Shown one piece after another: positions 14,305 to 21,881 of a stretch of 25,844 nt of DNA; position 1 is the first letter of the stretch, and every line of letters begins with the position of its first letter. Made by a program: the position numbers and the translations under genes. Below the pieces are notes generated by a model that worked only from the letters and a program-made list of their open reading frames with translations, was not told where the DNA came from and did not search any database. Origin of the DNA: CAZJLP01 sp964546955 (GTDB lineage: Bacteria > Verrucomicrobiota > Verrucomicrobiia > Opitutales > Opitutaceae); assembly GCA_964546955.1 (NCBI GenBank), contig CAZJLP010000069.1, positions 1 through 25,844 on the forward strand, given 5' to 3'.

Positions 14305-14348
14305 AATAGGAAACCCCAGCCCACCGTTCCGTAATACCCACACAACGC

Positions 14349-15860
14349 ATGCCCTCGTTTGCTCCTTCTTATCTTGCTACGTGGACCGGAGGTCGCTGGA
14401 CCTCCAAACCGGCGCTGCCCCTCAATGGATTCACCCAGGATACGCGCAAACTCCGCGCGGGACAGGTCTTCGTCGCCTTGAAGACTGACAAGCGCGACGG
14501 CCACGATTTCCTCGCCGGTGCCATGAATGCCGGGGCAAGCGCGGCGCTCGTCAGCAGGGCGGACTTCGAATTGCCGTTGCCGCAACTGGTCGTGGACGAT
14601 CCCTTGCAGGCGTTCCAGTCAATCGCGCGCGAACATCGGAGATCGTTCCGGGGGCCGGTCGTGGGCGTGACCGGGAGCTGCGGAAAGACCTCGACCAAGA
14701 ATCTGTTGGCCAAACTTCTCGGGGGCGAACCGCTGGTTCTCGCGACGGAGGGCAATTTGAACAACCACATTGGCGTCCCTCTCACGCTGACCCGGCTCGA
14801 GCCGGGCGGGCACGAGACCGCGGTGATCGAAGCGGGGATCAGCGCGCCGGGAGAGATGGCCGCGTTGGCCGGCATGATCGAGCCCGACTATGGAATCGTC
14901 ACGCTCGTCGCTCCCGCGCACACCCAGGAACTCGGCGGCCTGGAAGGCGTCGCGCGAGAAAAAGCCACGCTGCTTCAGCATGTGCGGCCGGGAGGATTGG
15001 CGGTTGTGCCCAAGCAGTGCTGGGATTTTGCGCCGTTTCAGGATCTGCCGCAGACGACGATCGTGGTGGCTCCGGAAGGCGAGCGCGTTCACGCTCCGCG
15101 CGTCGTATCGTACGCACTGAGCTGCACGCCCACGAGTACGGAGGTGATTCTGGGCAAACGACGTTTCGACTTCCGCCGCGTGAGCCGCGGCATGGCGCAG
15201 AATGCCGCCCTGGCGATCACGCTCGCGTCCGAACTCGGCGCGACCGACGACGCGATTCAACGCGCGCTGGACGACTGGCATCCCGCCAAATGGCGCGGCG
15301 AGCTGCGCCAGGAAGGCGATCTCACGCTCTATCTCGATTTCTACAATGCGAATCCCGCCTCGATGGCGGATGCACTGGAGGCGTTCGAGTCGACCATCGG
15401 TTCGATCGAACCGCGCCTTTTCATCCTCGGGTGCATGGAGGAACTCGGAGCGGACTCGGTGAAGTATCACCGGGAGCTCGGAGCGCTCCTCAAGATGAAA
15501 GAGCGCGACCACGTTTATGTGATCGGCACGGATGCGCAGGCGGTCCGAGAAGGCGCGATTGCCGCCGGTTTGCCGGGGGATCGCATTGAGGTCGTGCATA
15601 CCCTTGTCCCGATCGCGAATCGTTTGAGGAAATTCCGGGGCGCTGTTTTCATGAAAGGCAGCCGCCGGTACGAACTCGAGAAAGCGCTTCCGTCCACGGA
15701 GTCCGAAACTCCCAAGGCGGGCGGATTGGGCTCCACCCCTTCCGGCGGCGGCGGAAGCGCGTTCATTTCGCGCCGATACGATGCCTTTGCCGCGCTGAAC
15801 TGGCAGTTTCCCCGCGCCGCGGCGCGTTCGCTCCGTGTGAGCGCAAACCCCTTTGCCTGA
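14349..15860 (+). CDS. murF: UDP-MurNAc-pentapeptide synthetase MurF
   Basis: 503 residues. MurF adds D-Ala-D-Ala (made by Ddl) to the UDP-MurNAc-tripeptide in the cytoplasm. It shows the substrate-binding DTRKLRAGQVFVAL (31-44), P-loop VTGSCGKTS (107-115), GNLNNHIGVPLTL (135-147), and the late YNANPASM motif (332-339). The body ends near MKGSRRYELEKAL (about 435-447), as in other MurF proteins. After it comes an unusual tail of about 55 residues with a Gly/Ser/Pro-rich linker and a basic, aromatic end (RRYDAFAALNWQFPRAAAR). The tail is in frame and unbroken; its role is unknown. The gene sits 44 bases after murE and 30 bases before mraY. Confidence 0.95.
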   Translation: MPSFAPSYLATWTGGRWTSKPALPLNGFTQDTRKLRAGQVFVALKTDKRDGHDFLAGAMNAGASAALVSRADFELPLPQLVVDDPLQAFQSIAREHRRSFRGPVVGVTGSCGKTSTKNLLAKLLGGEPLVLATEGNLNNHIGVPLTLTRLEPGGHETAVIEAGISAPGEMAALAGMIEPDYGIVTLVAPAHTQELGGLEGVAREKATLLQHVRPGGLAVVPKQCWDFAPFQDLPQTTIVVAPEGERVHAPRVVSYALSCTPTSTEVILGKRRFDFRRVSRGMAQNAALAITLASELGATDDAIQRALDDWHPAKWRGELRQEGDLTLYLDFYNANPASMADALEAFESTIGSIEPRLFILGCMEELGADSVKYHRELGALLKMKERDHVYVIGTDAQAVREGAIAAGLPGDRIEVVHTLVPIANRLRKFRGAVFMKGSRRYELEKALPSTESETPKAGGLGSTPSGGGGSAFISRRYDAFAALNWQFPRAAARSLRVSANPFA

Positions 15861-15890
15861 CGACGACGTTTTCATCGAACTTCTGCTCCG

Positions 15891-17012
15891 ATGCTGAGTT
15901 ACCTCGCCGAATTCGAAGAACACTTCGGGCCGCTGCGCTTGCTGCGGTTCATCACGCCGCGCGGACTTTTGGCGGCGGTGACGGCGGCGATGATCTCCTT
16001 CATCCTCGGGCCCTGGCTGATCCGGCAGCTCCGTCACCTGAAGTTCGGCCAGCACTACGATGACGATCGGACGGGCGATCTCGCGGCGAAGTTCGACAAG
16101 AAAAATACCCCGACGATGGGCGGGTTGCTCATCTTCGCCTCGGTGTTTTTCAGCACGGTTCTCTGGGCGCAGCCCAATATCTGGGTGTTTGTGTCGATGC
16201 TCGTTTACACCGCACTGACCGCGGTCGGATTCCGCGACGACTACTTGAAGGTCGTGAAGAAGAACCGCGATGGCATCTCATCGCGGGAGAAAATGTTTTG
16301 GCAGACGCTGGTCACCGTGACGGCGCTCGGGGCGCTGCTCTATCACCCGCAGAGCGAGCCGAAAATTCGAGAGTTTTGGCTGCCGTTCGTCAAAGAACCC
16401 GTTTTCCAGTTTGTGGGGATTTTTGGCGTCATCTCGCTCTTCGTCCTAATCTTTTTCTGGATCGTCGGCTTCAGCAACGCGATCAACCTGACGGACGGTC
16501 TCGATGGCTTGGCGGTTGGCTGCACCATCACGGTAGCGCTCGTTTACGGGATCATGGCTTACGTGGCCAGCAACATCAAGTTGGCCGATTACCTCTTGAT
16601 CGGCTTCGTGCCCGGGACGGGCGAGCTGGCGGTGATCTGCGGGGCGCTGGTGGGCGCGGGGCTCGGTTTCCTTTGGTACAACTCCTATCCGGCGGAACTT
16701 TTCATGGGGGACACGGGTTCGCTCGCGCTGGGCGGCTTGATTGGCGTGATCGCCTTCATGGTGCAGCAGCCGATCACGCTCGTGATCGTCGGCGGCGTAT
16801 TTGTGATGGAAGCCCTCTCGGTCATCATCCAGGTGAGCTATTTCAAAACGACGAAAAAACGCTACGGGGAAGGACGGCGCTTTTTCAAAATGGCGCCGAT
16901 CCATCATCATTTCCAGAAGTTGGGATGGCCTGAGACCAAAGTGGTGGCGCGATTCTGGATCATATCCTTGATCTGTGCCCTGGCTGGGCTGGGCACGCTG
17001 AAATTGCGGTGA
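15891..17012 (+). CDS. mraY: Phospho-N-acetylmuramoyl-pentapeptide transferase MraY
   Basis: 373 residues with about 10 membrane helices. MraY transfers phospho-MurNAc-pentapeptide to undecaprenyl phosphate, giving lipid I, at the inner face of the cytoplasmic membrane. Signature motifs are TPTMGGLL (73-80), FRDDYLK (114-120) with the catalytic-site Asp pair D116-D117, NLTDGLDGLA (199-208), FMGDTGSLALGG (271-282), and the MAPIHHHF loop (334-341). All key residues are present. It follows murF by 30 bases. A 34-codon open frame exactly fills the gap to murD. Confidence 0.97.
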   Translation: MLSYLAEFEEHFGPLRLLRFITPRGLLAAVTAAMISFILGPWLIRQLRHLKFGQHYDDDRTGDLAAKFDKKNTPTMGGLLIFASVFFSTVLWAQPNIWVFVSMLVYTALTAVGFRDDYLKVVKKNRDGISSREKMFWQTLVTVTALGALLYHPQSEPKIREFWLPFVKEPVFQFVGIFGVISLFVLIFFWIVGFSNAINLTDGLDGLAVGCTITVALVYGIMAYVASNIKLADYLLIGFVPGTGELAVICGALVGAGLGFLWYNSYPAELFMGDTGSLALGGLIGVIAFMVQQPITLVIVGGVFVMEALSVIIQVSYFKTTKKRYGEGRRFFKMAPIHHHFQKLGWPETKVVARFWIISLICALAGLGTLKLR

Positions 17013-17013
17013 T

Positions 17014-17118
17014 ATGACGACCGATCTCCTCCACTCCTTCGACGGCGCGCACTCGGTTTGTACCAAACGGGTGGCCGCTGGGAACAGTCGCCCTTCTCCT
17101 AGCAAAGGAACCTGCTGA
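17014..17118 (+). CDS. Possible small ORF between mraY and murD
   Basis: The ATG is 2 bases after the mraY stop and the TGA ends 3 bases before the murD ATG, giving 34 residues (beginning MTTDLLHSFDG, ending SKGTC). The exact fit between two genes hints at coupled translation that carries ribosomes from mraY into murD, but a chance frame of this size is quite possible in GC-rich DNA. No membrane segment or known motif is seen. The segment also holds a short GTTTG-TAC-CAAAC hairpin. Confidence 0.22.
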   Translation: MTTDLLHSFDGAHSVCTKRVAAGNSRPSPSKGTC

Positions 17119-17120
17119 CC

Positions 17121-18422
17121 ATGTCGCTGCGGATTCCAGAGTTGCTCAAGCCGCAGTTCGGCCAGCCGATCGCCGTTTTCGGCGGCGGGGTGAGCGGGCA
17201 GGCCGTGCTGGCGCTGATCGCGAAGGTCGGCGGACGCGGGCAACTCTTCGATGAAGGGCGCGCCGAAGCTCGCCGGGAATTCTCCTCGGCGGATGCGCAC
17301 GTCCACCGCCTGGTGGTTTTTAGTCCCGGCTTTGTGCCCGACCATGGTTGGCTGAAACTGGCGCGGGCCTCGGGCTGCCTGTGCCTCGGTGAACTCGACT
17401 TCGCCAGCTTGTTCTGGCGGGGGACGGTGGTCGCCATCACCGGAACGAATGGGAAAACGACGCTGACGGAGTTCCTGACCCATGCCTTGCGCGAAGTGGG
17501 TCGGACCGTCCGGGCGACCGGCAATGTGGGTTACCCGTTCTCGCGGCTGGTCCTCGATCTCGATGGAGGCGTGTTCGACACCGTCGCGGTGTGCGAAGTG
17601 AGCTCGTACCAGGCCGAAACCTTTTCGCACTTTCGGGCGGACGCGGCTCTTTGGACGAATTTCGCCGAGGACCATCTGGAGCGTCACTTGAGCATGCGGG
17701 GCTATTTCGAAGCGAAGTGGCGGCTGTTTGATCGGACTGTGGGCGGCGTGATTTTGGCCGGATCTTCCGTGCAACGCTGGGCGGCGGAGCTCGGTCGCGT
17801 CCTGCCAACCGAGGCCTGCGTGGCCAGCGATGGGCAGCCGGCCGACGTACTTCTGTCGGGGACCGCTTTCGACCACTATCCCCAGCGGGAAAATTTTATT
17901 CTCGCCGCCGCCTGGTGGCAGCGCGCGGGGTTGCCCGAAACTGCGCTGTACACCGCCGCGCAGAATTTCCAACTGGGCCGTCACCGACTCGCGCGCGTGG
18001 CCTCGCGCGAAGGGGTGACGTTTTGGAACGACTCCAAGGCTACAAATTTTCACGCGGTCGAAGCCGCGCTGACCAATTTTCCCAGCCCCGTATTGCTCAT
18101 CGCTGGCGGGAAATCGAAAGGTGGAGATCTGGCTGGATTTATTCGCCGGATAGCCTCCAAAGTGAAGCACGTCTACTTGCTCGGCGAAACATCGTCTGCC
18201 CTCGCTGCCGCGTGCGCAGAGAACGATGTGGCTCACACCCGCTGTGGGAGCCTCGGCGAAGCGGTAAAACGCGCGGCTCAAACCGCAGTCGGTGGCGACC
18301 ATGTGTTGCTCAGCCCGGGCTTTGCCAGCTTCGGGATGTTTCGCAACTACGAGGATCGCGGCGACCAGTTCGAGCAGCTTGTGAATAACTTGGGGGTAAC
18401 CCCAATTCTCGGTAAGATTTAA
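17121..18422 (+). CDS. murD: UDP-N-acetylmuramoylalanine--D-glutamate ligase MurD
   Basis: 433 residues. MurD adds D-Glu to UDP-MurNAc-L-Ala in the cytoplasm. The N-terminal Rossmann-like motif is AVFGGGVSGQAVL (18-30). The P-loop is ITGTNGKTT (106-114). CEVSSYQAE and FAEDHLERH match the central domain, and WNDSKATNFHAVEAAL plus LIAGGKSKGGD match the C-terminal domain of MurD ligases. LLSPGFASFGMFRNYEDRGDQF near the end is a strong MurD signature. AAGGAA at 17105-17110 is a moderate Shine-Dalgarno sequence 10 bases before the ATG. The next gene, a LysM lipoprotein gene, begins 28 bases downstream. Confidence 0.96.
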   Translation: MSLRIPELLKPQFGQPIAVFGGGVSGQAVLALIAKVGGRGQLFDEGRAEARREFSSADAHVHRLVVFSPGFVPDHGWLKLARASGCLCLGELDFASLFWRGTVVAITGTNGKTTLTEFLTHALREVGRTVRATGNVGYPFSRLVLDLDGGVFDTVAVCEVSSYQAETFSHFRADAALWTNFAEDHLERHLSMRGYFEAKWRLFDRTVGGVILAGSSVQRWAAELGRVLPTEACVASDGQPADVLLSGTAFDHYPQRENFILAAAWWQRAGLPETALYTAAQNFQLGRHRLARVASREGVTFWNDSKATNFHAVEAALTNFPSPVLLIAGGKSKGGDLAGFIRRIASKVKHVYLLGETSSALAAACAENDVAHTRCGSLGEAVKRAAQTAVGGDHVLLSPGFASFGMFRNYEDRGDQFEQLVNNLGVTPILGKI

Positions 18423-18449
18423 CCGCTTTTTAGTAATCCATTTCGCTCT

Positions 18450-19529
18450 ATGAAAATCCTGAAGATTTTAGGCATCGTGCTGGGGGTGCACCTCACCGGC
18501 TTCTTGCTGCTTTTTGCCATCCCTGGATGCCACGCCACGAGCCGCAAATCCCAGTCGCGCCAGGCGGCGCGCCAAGCCGATGCCGCCGCCAAGGCAGCTA
18601 ATGAGGGCGCGAGCCCTTCTAATGGGAGCGCGGCCGCTTCTCCCTCGATGAGCAACGCCGATCTCAACCCCGGGACACCCATCTCGCCGGAGCCGATCTC
18701 CTTCGCCCCTGATGGCTCAGGCGGCGGAAGTCGTTACAATCCGACCCGTCCCAGGACACCCGAGGCGACCGCACTCCAGGCCCCGGCTCCGGTCGACGTG
18801 ACTGCGGCCAAGCGCTACACGGTGGTCAAAGGCGATAGCCTCAGCTCAATCGCCCACAAAAACGGCATTTCCGCGAGGGAATTGGCGGTGGCGAATAACA
18901 TGGCCGTGAACGACCCGATCAAGGTCGGAAAAGCCCTCCTGATCCCGGCAAAATCGGCCCCGGTGCCTTCGACCGCGACCCAGCATGCCGGCGCGGATAC
19001 ACTGACTTACAAGGTCAAGAGAGGGGAGACGTTGGACCAGATCGCGAAGCGCTCCGGAACCACCGTGGCGGCGATCAAGGCCCTCAATAAGCTGACGAGC
19101 AACAGTGTTCGCGCCGATCAGGAATTGATGCTGCCGGCGCATCAGAATTCCGCCGCGGCGCTGGCCGCCAGTCCCGATGTCGAAAAGACGGCGAAGCAGA
19201 CGCAGTCCACGATCAAGTACGTGGTAAAACCGCAGGAGACCCTCGGGGCCATCGCGGCGAAGTTCAAAGTGAAAATGGCGGACATCGCCGCCCTCAACAA
19301 TATCGCGAATCCGCGCTCTCTGCGCGCGGGCCAGGAACTCACGATTCCGGTTTCCGGCGCCCAACCGCCCGTGGCCGCGCCACCGCCCCCGCAGCAGCCG
19401 GAGCGGCTTGAGCCGGTCAGTCCGGTTTCGCCCGCGCCTGAACCGAGTCCGATTTCCGCGCCGTCCGCCGAGCCGCCGCCCCCGGTGAACCGGGTAGACG
19501 ACGCGCCCGTGTCGCCTCCTCGCCCTTGA
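18450..19529 (+). CDS. LysM-repeat lipoprotein in the dcw cluster
   Basis: 359 residues. A lipoprotein signal is likely: MKILKILGIVLG, a hydrophobic core (LTGFLLLFA), and a lipobox-like IPGC with C27 as the lipid-carrying residue. An Ala/Ser/Pro-rich linker (28-118) follows. Three LysM domains come next: about 122-166 (YTVVKGDSLSSIAHKNGI), 187-229 (YKVKRGETLDQIAKRSGT) and 257-300 (YVVKPQETLGAIAAKFKV). LysM domains bind GlcNAc-containing glycans such as peptidoglycan. The C-terminal 55 residues are Pro-rich. No hydrolase domain (M23, NlpC/P60) is present, so it is probably a wall-binding scaffold rather than an enzyme. The position between murD and ftsW, with a 7-base gap to ftsW, suggests a role in division or in linking wall and membrane. 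This gene is not part of the classical dcw set. Confidence 0.85.
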   Translation: MKILKILGIVLGVHLTGFLLLFAIPGCHATSRKSQSRQAARQADAAAKAANEGASPSNGSAAASPSMSNADLNPGTPISPEPISFAPDGSGGGSRYNPTRPRTPEATALQAPAPVDVTAAKRYTVVKGDSLSSIAHKNGISARELAVANNMAVNDPIKVGKALLIPAKSAPVPSTATQHAGADTLTYKVKRGETLDQIAKRSGTTVAAIKALNKLTSNSVRADQELMLPAHQNSAAALAASPDVEKTAKQTQSTIKYVVKPQETLGAIAAKFKVKMADIAALNNIANPRSLRAGQELTIPVSGAQPPVAAPPPPQQPERLEPVSPVSPAPEPSPISAPSAEPPPPVNRVDDAPVSPPRP

Positions 19530-19536
19530 TCTGTCG

Positions 19537-20757
19537 TTGAAAAACAACTACAAAGCCGCCGCCGCTTTCCTGAAGGCGCCCGCTCGGTCTCGCGCCGAAG
19601 CGGGCGATCCGGCCGGTTTGGCGCGTCCCCGTTTCACGGTCAATACTGCGACCCTGATCGTGGTGTGCTCGATCGCCTTGGCGATCCTCGGCTTGACCAT
19701 CCTTTTTAGCGCCAGTGCATCGTTCAAGCAGGGACCGTATTACTATCTGAACAAGCAGATGGTGGGGGTGTTGCTCGCGTCCGTCCTGGCGCTGGTGGTG
19801 AGCCGGGTCGACCTCGAGTATCTCCGCAAATATGTCTGGGTGATCGGAATCGTGTCGGCCGTGCTGCTGATCGCGGTGTTGATTCCCGGCTTGGGGATCT
19901 CCGTGAAAGGGAGCCGGCGCTGGCTGGGGTTGGGTTCGATTCGTTTCCAGGTATCCGAGTTCGCCAAACTCGCCATGGTTTTCTGCCTCGCGCACTACCT
20001 GGCCGTCAACCAGACCAAAATCGACGATTTCAAGCGGGGTTATTTGATTCCTCTCGCGATCATTGGAGGATTCGCGGGACTGATCATCCTCGAGCCGGAC
20101 TTCGGTACGGCGGCGCTGTCACTGGCCATCGGAGTCACGCTGCTCTTTCTCGCCGGAGCGCGCTGGCGGTATGTTTTGCCCACGCTAGGGATGGCGGTGT
20201 TCGCCTTCGCGATCATGGTGATCAACAATCCGAACCGACTGCGACGCTTCACGGCTTTCCTGGATGTCGAGGGGAACAAGAGCGCCGGCACGTACCAATT
20301 GTACCAGTCGCTCGCCGCGTTCGCGGCTGGCGGCACGACCGGAGCGGGTCTGGGCCAGGGCCGGCAGCAGATCAATTTCCTGCCGGAAGCGCACACTGAC
20401 TTTATCTTCGCGGTCGTGGGCGAAGAGCTGGGTCTTATTTTCACCTTGGGCGTTGTCGCCCTCTTCATGCTGATTTTTGTGGTCGGCGTCCTGCACCTAC
20501 GGCGGGCGCCGAATCTCTATCAGTTTCTGCTCGCGACCGGCTGTTTGCTCCTGATCAGTCTGCAGGCCATCATCAATCTCGGCGTTGTCACGGGGATTTT
20601 CCCGACCAAGGGAATGTCGCTCCCGTTCATCAGTGCGGGACTGTCCAACCTGCTGCTGATGGGCCTGCTCGTCGGAATTTTGGTCAATACACAACGTTCC
20701 TGGCCGCGTCCCGCTCTGTCGCGGCAGCGGCGGATGATGAAAGAGGTCGTGTCATGA
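19537..20757 (+). CDS. ftsW: Septal peptidoglycan glycosyltransferase FtsW (SEDS family)
   Basis: 406 residues from a TTG start at 19537; no ATG lies in a suitable place nearby. FtsW polymerises lipid II into glycan strands at the septum with FtsI. It is a membrane protein with about 10 helices. SEDS signatures: the ILFSASAS segment (55-62) at the end of helix 1, RRWLGLGSIRFQVSEFAKL (127-145), LEPDFGTA (185-192), GLGQGRQQINFLPEAHTDFIF (271-291, with D288 equivalent to the catalytic Asp of E. coli FtsW), and PTKGMSLPFISAGLSN towards the end. The cytoplasmic N-terminal tail of about 34 residues is basic and Ala-rich. The stop overlaps the murG start (ATGA at 20754-20757). Confidence 0.96.
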   Translation: MKNNYKAAAAFLKAPARSRAEAGDPAGLARPRFTVNTATLIVVCSIALAILGLTILFSASASFKQGPYYYLNKQMVGVLLASVLALVVSRVDLEYLRKYVWVIGIVSAVLLIAVLIPGLGISVKGSRRWLGLGSIRFQVSEFAKLAMVFCLAHYLAVNQTKIDDFKRGYLIPLAIIGGFAGLIILEPDFGTAALSLAIGVTLLFLAGARWRYVLPTLGMAVFAFAIMVINNPNRLRRFTAFLDVEGNKSAGTYQLYQSLAAFAAGGTTGAGLGQGRQQINFLPEAHTDFIFAVVGEELGLIFTLGVVALFMLIFVVGVLHLRRAPNLYQFLLATGCLLLISLQAIINLGVVTGIFPTKGMSLPFISAGLSNLLLMGLLVGILVNTQRSWPRPALSRQRRMMKEVVS

Positions 20758-21881
20758 GCCGCTTTCTCATTTCTTGCGGCGGCACGGGAGGCCATCTTTC
20801 GCCGGGAATCGCACTGGCGGAAAAACTTCTCGATGAAGGGCACGAGGCCGTGCTTTTGGTCAGCCATAAGAAGGTGGATGCCCGGCTGCTCGAGAAATAC
20901 CCGCACCTGACTTTTCTCCGTATTCCCGGTGCCCCGTTTGCGTGGGGACCCGTCGGCCTGGCGCGTTTCATTGCCAGCCAGACCAAGGGATTGCTTTACA
21001 GCCTCGGTCTTGTCCGTCGCACGCGGCCGCACGGAATCGTCGGTTTCGGCGGATTTACCACGGCCAGCATTATTTTGGCGGCGTGGTTCTTCAACGTACC
21101 GGTGGCGCTGCACGAGGCCAATCGTGTGCCCGGACGGGCGATCCGACTTCTCCGCCGCTTTGCGCGCCGCGTCTATCTGCCGACTCAAGTTGTACTGCCA
21201 GGTTTGCCGCCGTCCGTGGCGCGACCTTTCGGCCTGCCCGTGCGTCGTGAAATCGCGCGCGAGCCGCGCGACGCCGCGCGCCAGACGCTGGGTCTGGATG
21301 CGCACTTGACCGTCCTCGCGGTTCTGGGCGGAAGTCAGGGGGCCAGCGCATTGAATACGTGGGCTCGCGAGCAGGCTGGTCCGTTGGCTCGGGAAGGGGT
21401 GCAGCTGTACTGCGTCACCGGCTTGGGCAAGGGCGAGTCGGAAGTGCAGGAATATGCTGAGTTTTCGGGGCGGGCGGTCAAAGCCGTGTTCACGCCGTTT
21501 TGCGATCGCATGGGCACGTTGTTGTCGGCGGCGGATCTTGTGGTTTCGCGGGCCGGCGCCGGAACCCTGGCCGAGCTGGCGCGATGCGAAACTCCGGCGG
21601 TTTTGATTCCATTTCCCCAGGCGGCGGACAATCATCAGAAAGCGAACGCTGATTTTCATGCCCAGCAAGGGGGCGCCATCGTGATCGAACAGGATCGTAT
21701 GGCGGATCTTTCCCCCCAGGTGAAGGCGCTGATCTCGAACCCCGAACTGTTGGAGAAGATGCGCCAATCCCTTCGAAGAATGGACCAGCCGCAGCTGCTC
21801 GACGAAATGCTGCAGGATCTGGAGCAGTTGGCCGGAAAAGAAACGCAAGCTGCGCCGCCCCCGTTGGGGCGCGCGGCGTGA
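20754..21881 (+). CDS. murG: Undecaprenyldiphospho-muramoylpentapeptide beta-N-acetylglucosaminyltransferase MurG
   Basis: 375 residues. MurG transfers GlcNAc from UDP-GlcNAc to lipid I, making lipid II, as a peripheral protein of the inner membrane. The N-terminal Gly-rich loop CGGTGGHLSPG (8-18) is the family hallmark. GFGGFTTASIILAAW, ALHEANRVPGRA and LGGSQGASALN match the acceptor and second Gly-loop regions. The C-terminal donor-binding part has VVSRAGAGTLAEL and IPFPQAADNHQKANA. Start and stop both overlap the neighbours by 4 bases (ATGA with ftsW, GTGA with murC-murB), so translation is probably coupled across the three genes. Confidence 0.97.
   Translation: MSRFLISCGGTGGHLSPGIALAEKLLDEGHEAVLLVSHKKVDARLLEKYPHLTFLRIPGAPFAWGPVGLARFIASQTKGLLYSLGLVRRTRPHGIVGFGGFTTASIILAAWFFNVPVALHEANRVPGRAIRLLRRFARRVYLPTQVVLPGLPPSVARPFGLPVRREIAREPRDAARQTLGLDAHLTVLAVLGGSQGASALNTWAREQAGPLAREGVQLYCVTGLGKGESEVQEYAEFSGRAVKAVFTPFCDRMGTLLSAADLVVSRAGAGTLAELARCETPAVLIPFPQAADNHQKANADFHAQQGGAIVIEQDRMADLSPQVKALISNPELLEKMRQSLRRMDQPQLLDEMLQDLEQLAGKETQAAPPPLGRAA

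Noticed and set aside
16446..18302. 618-residue open frame antisense to mraY and murD
   Set aside because: It is a shadow of two clear genes, rich in Arg, His and Gly as antisense translations usually are, with no domain recognised.
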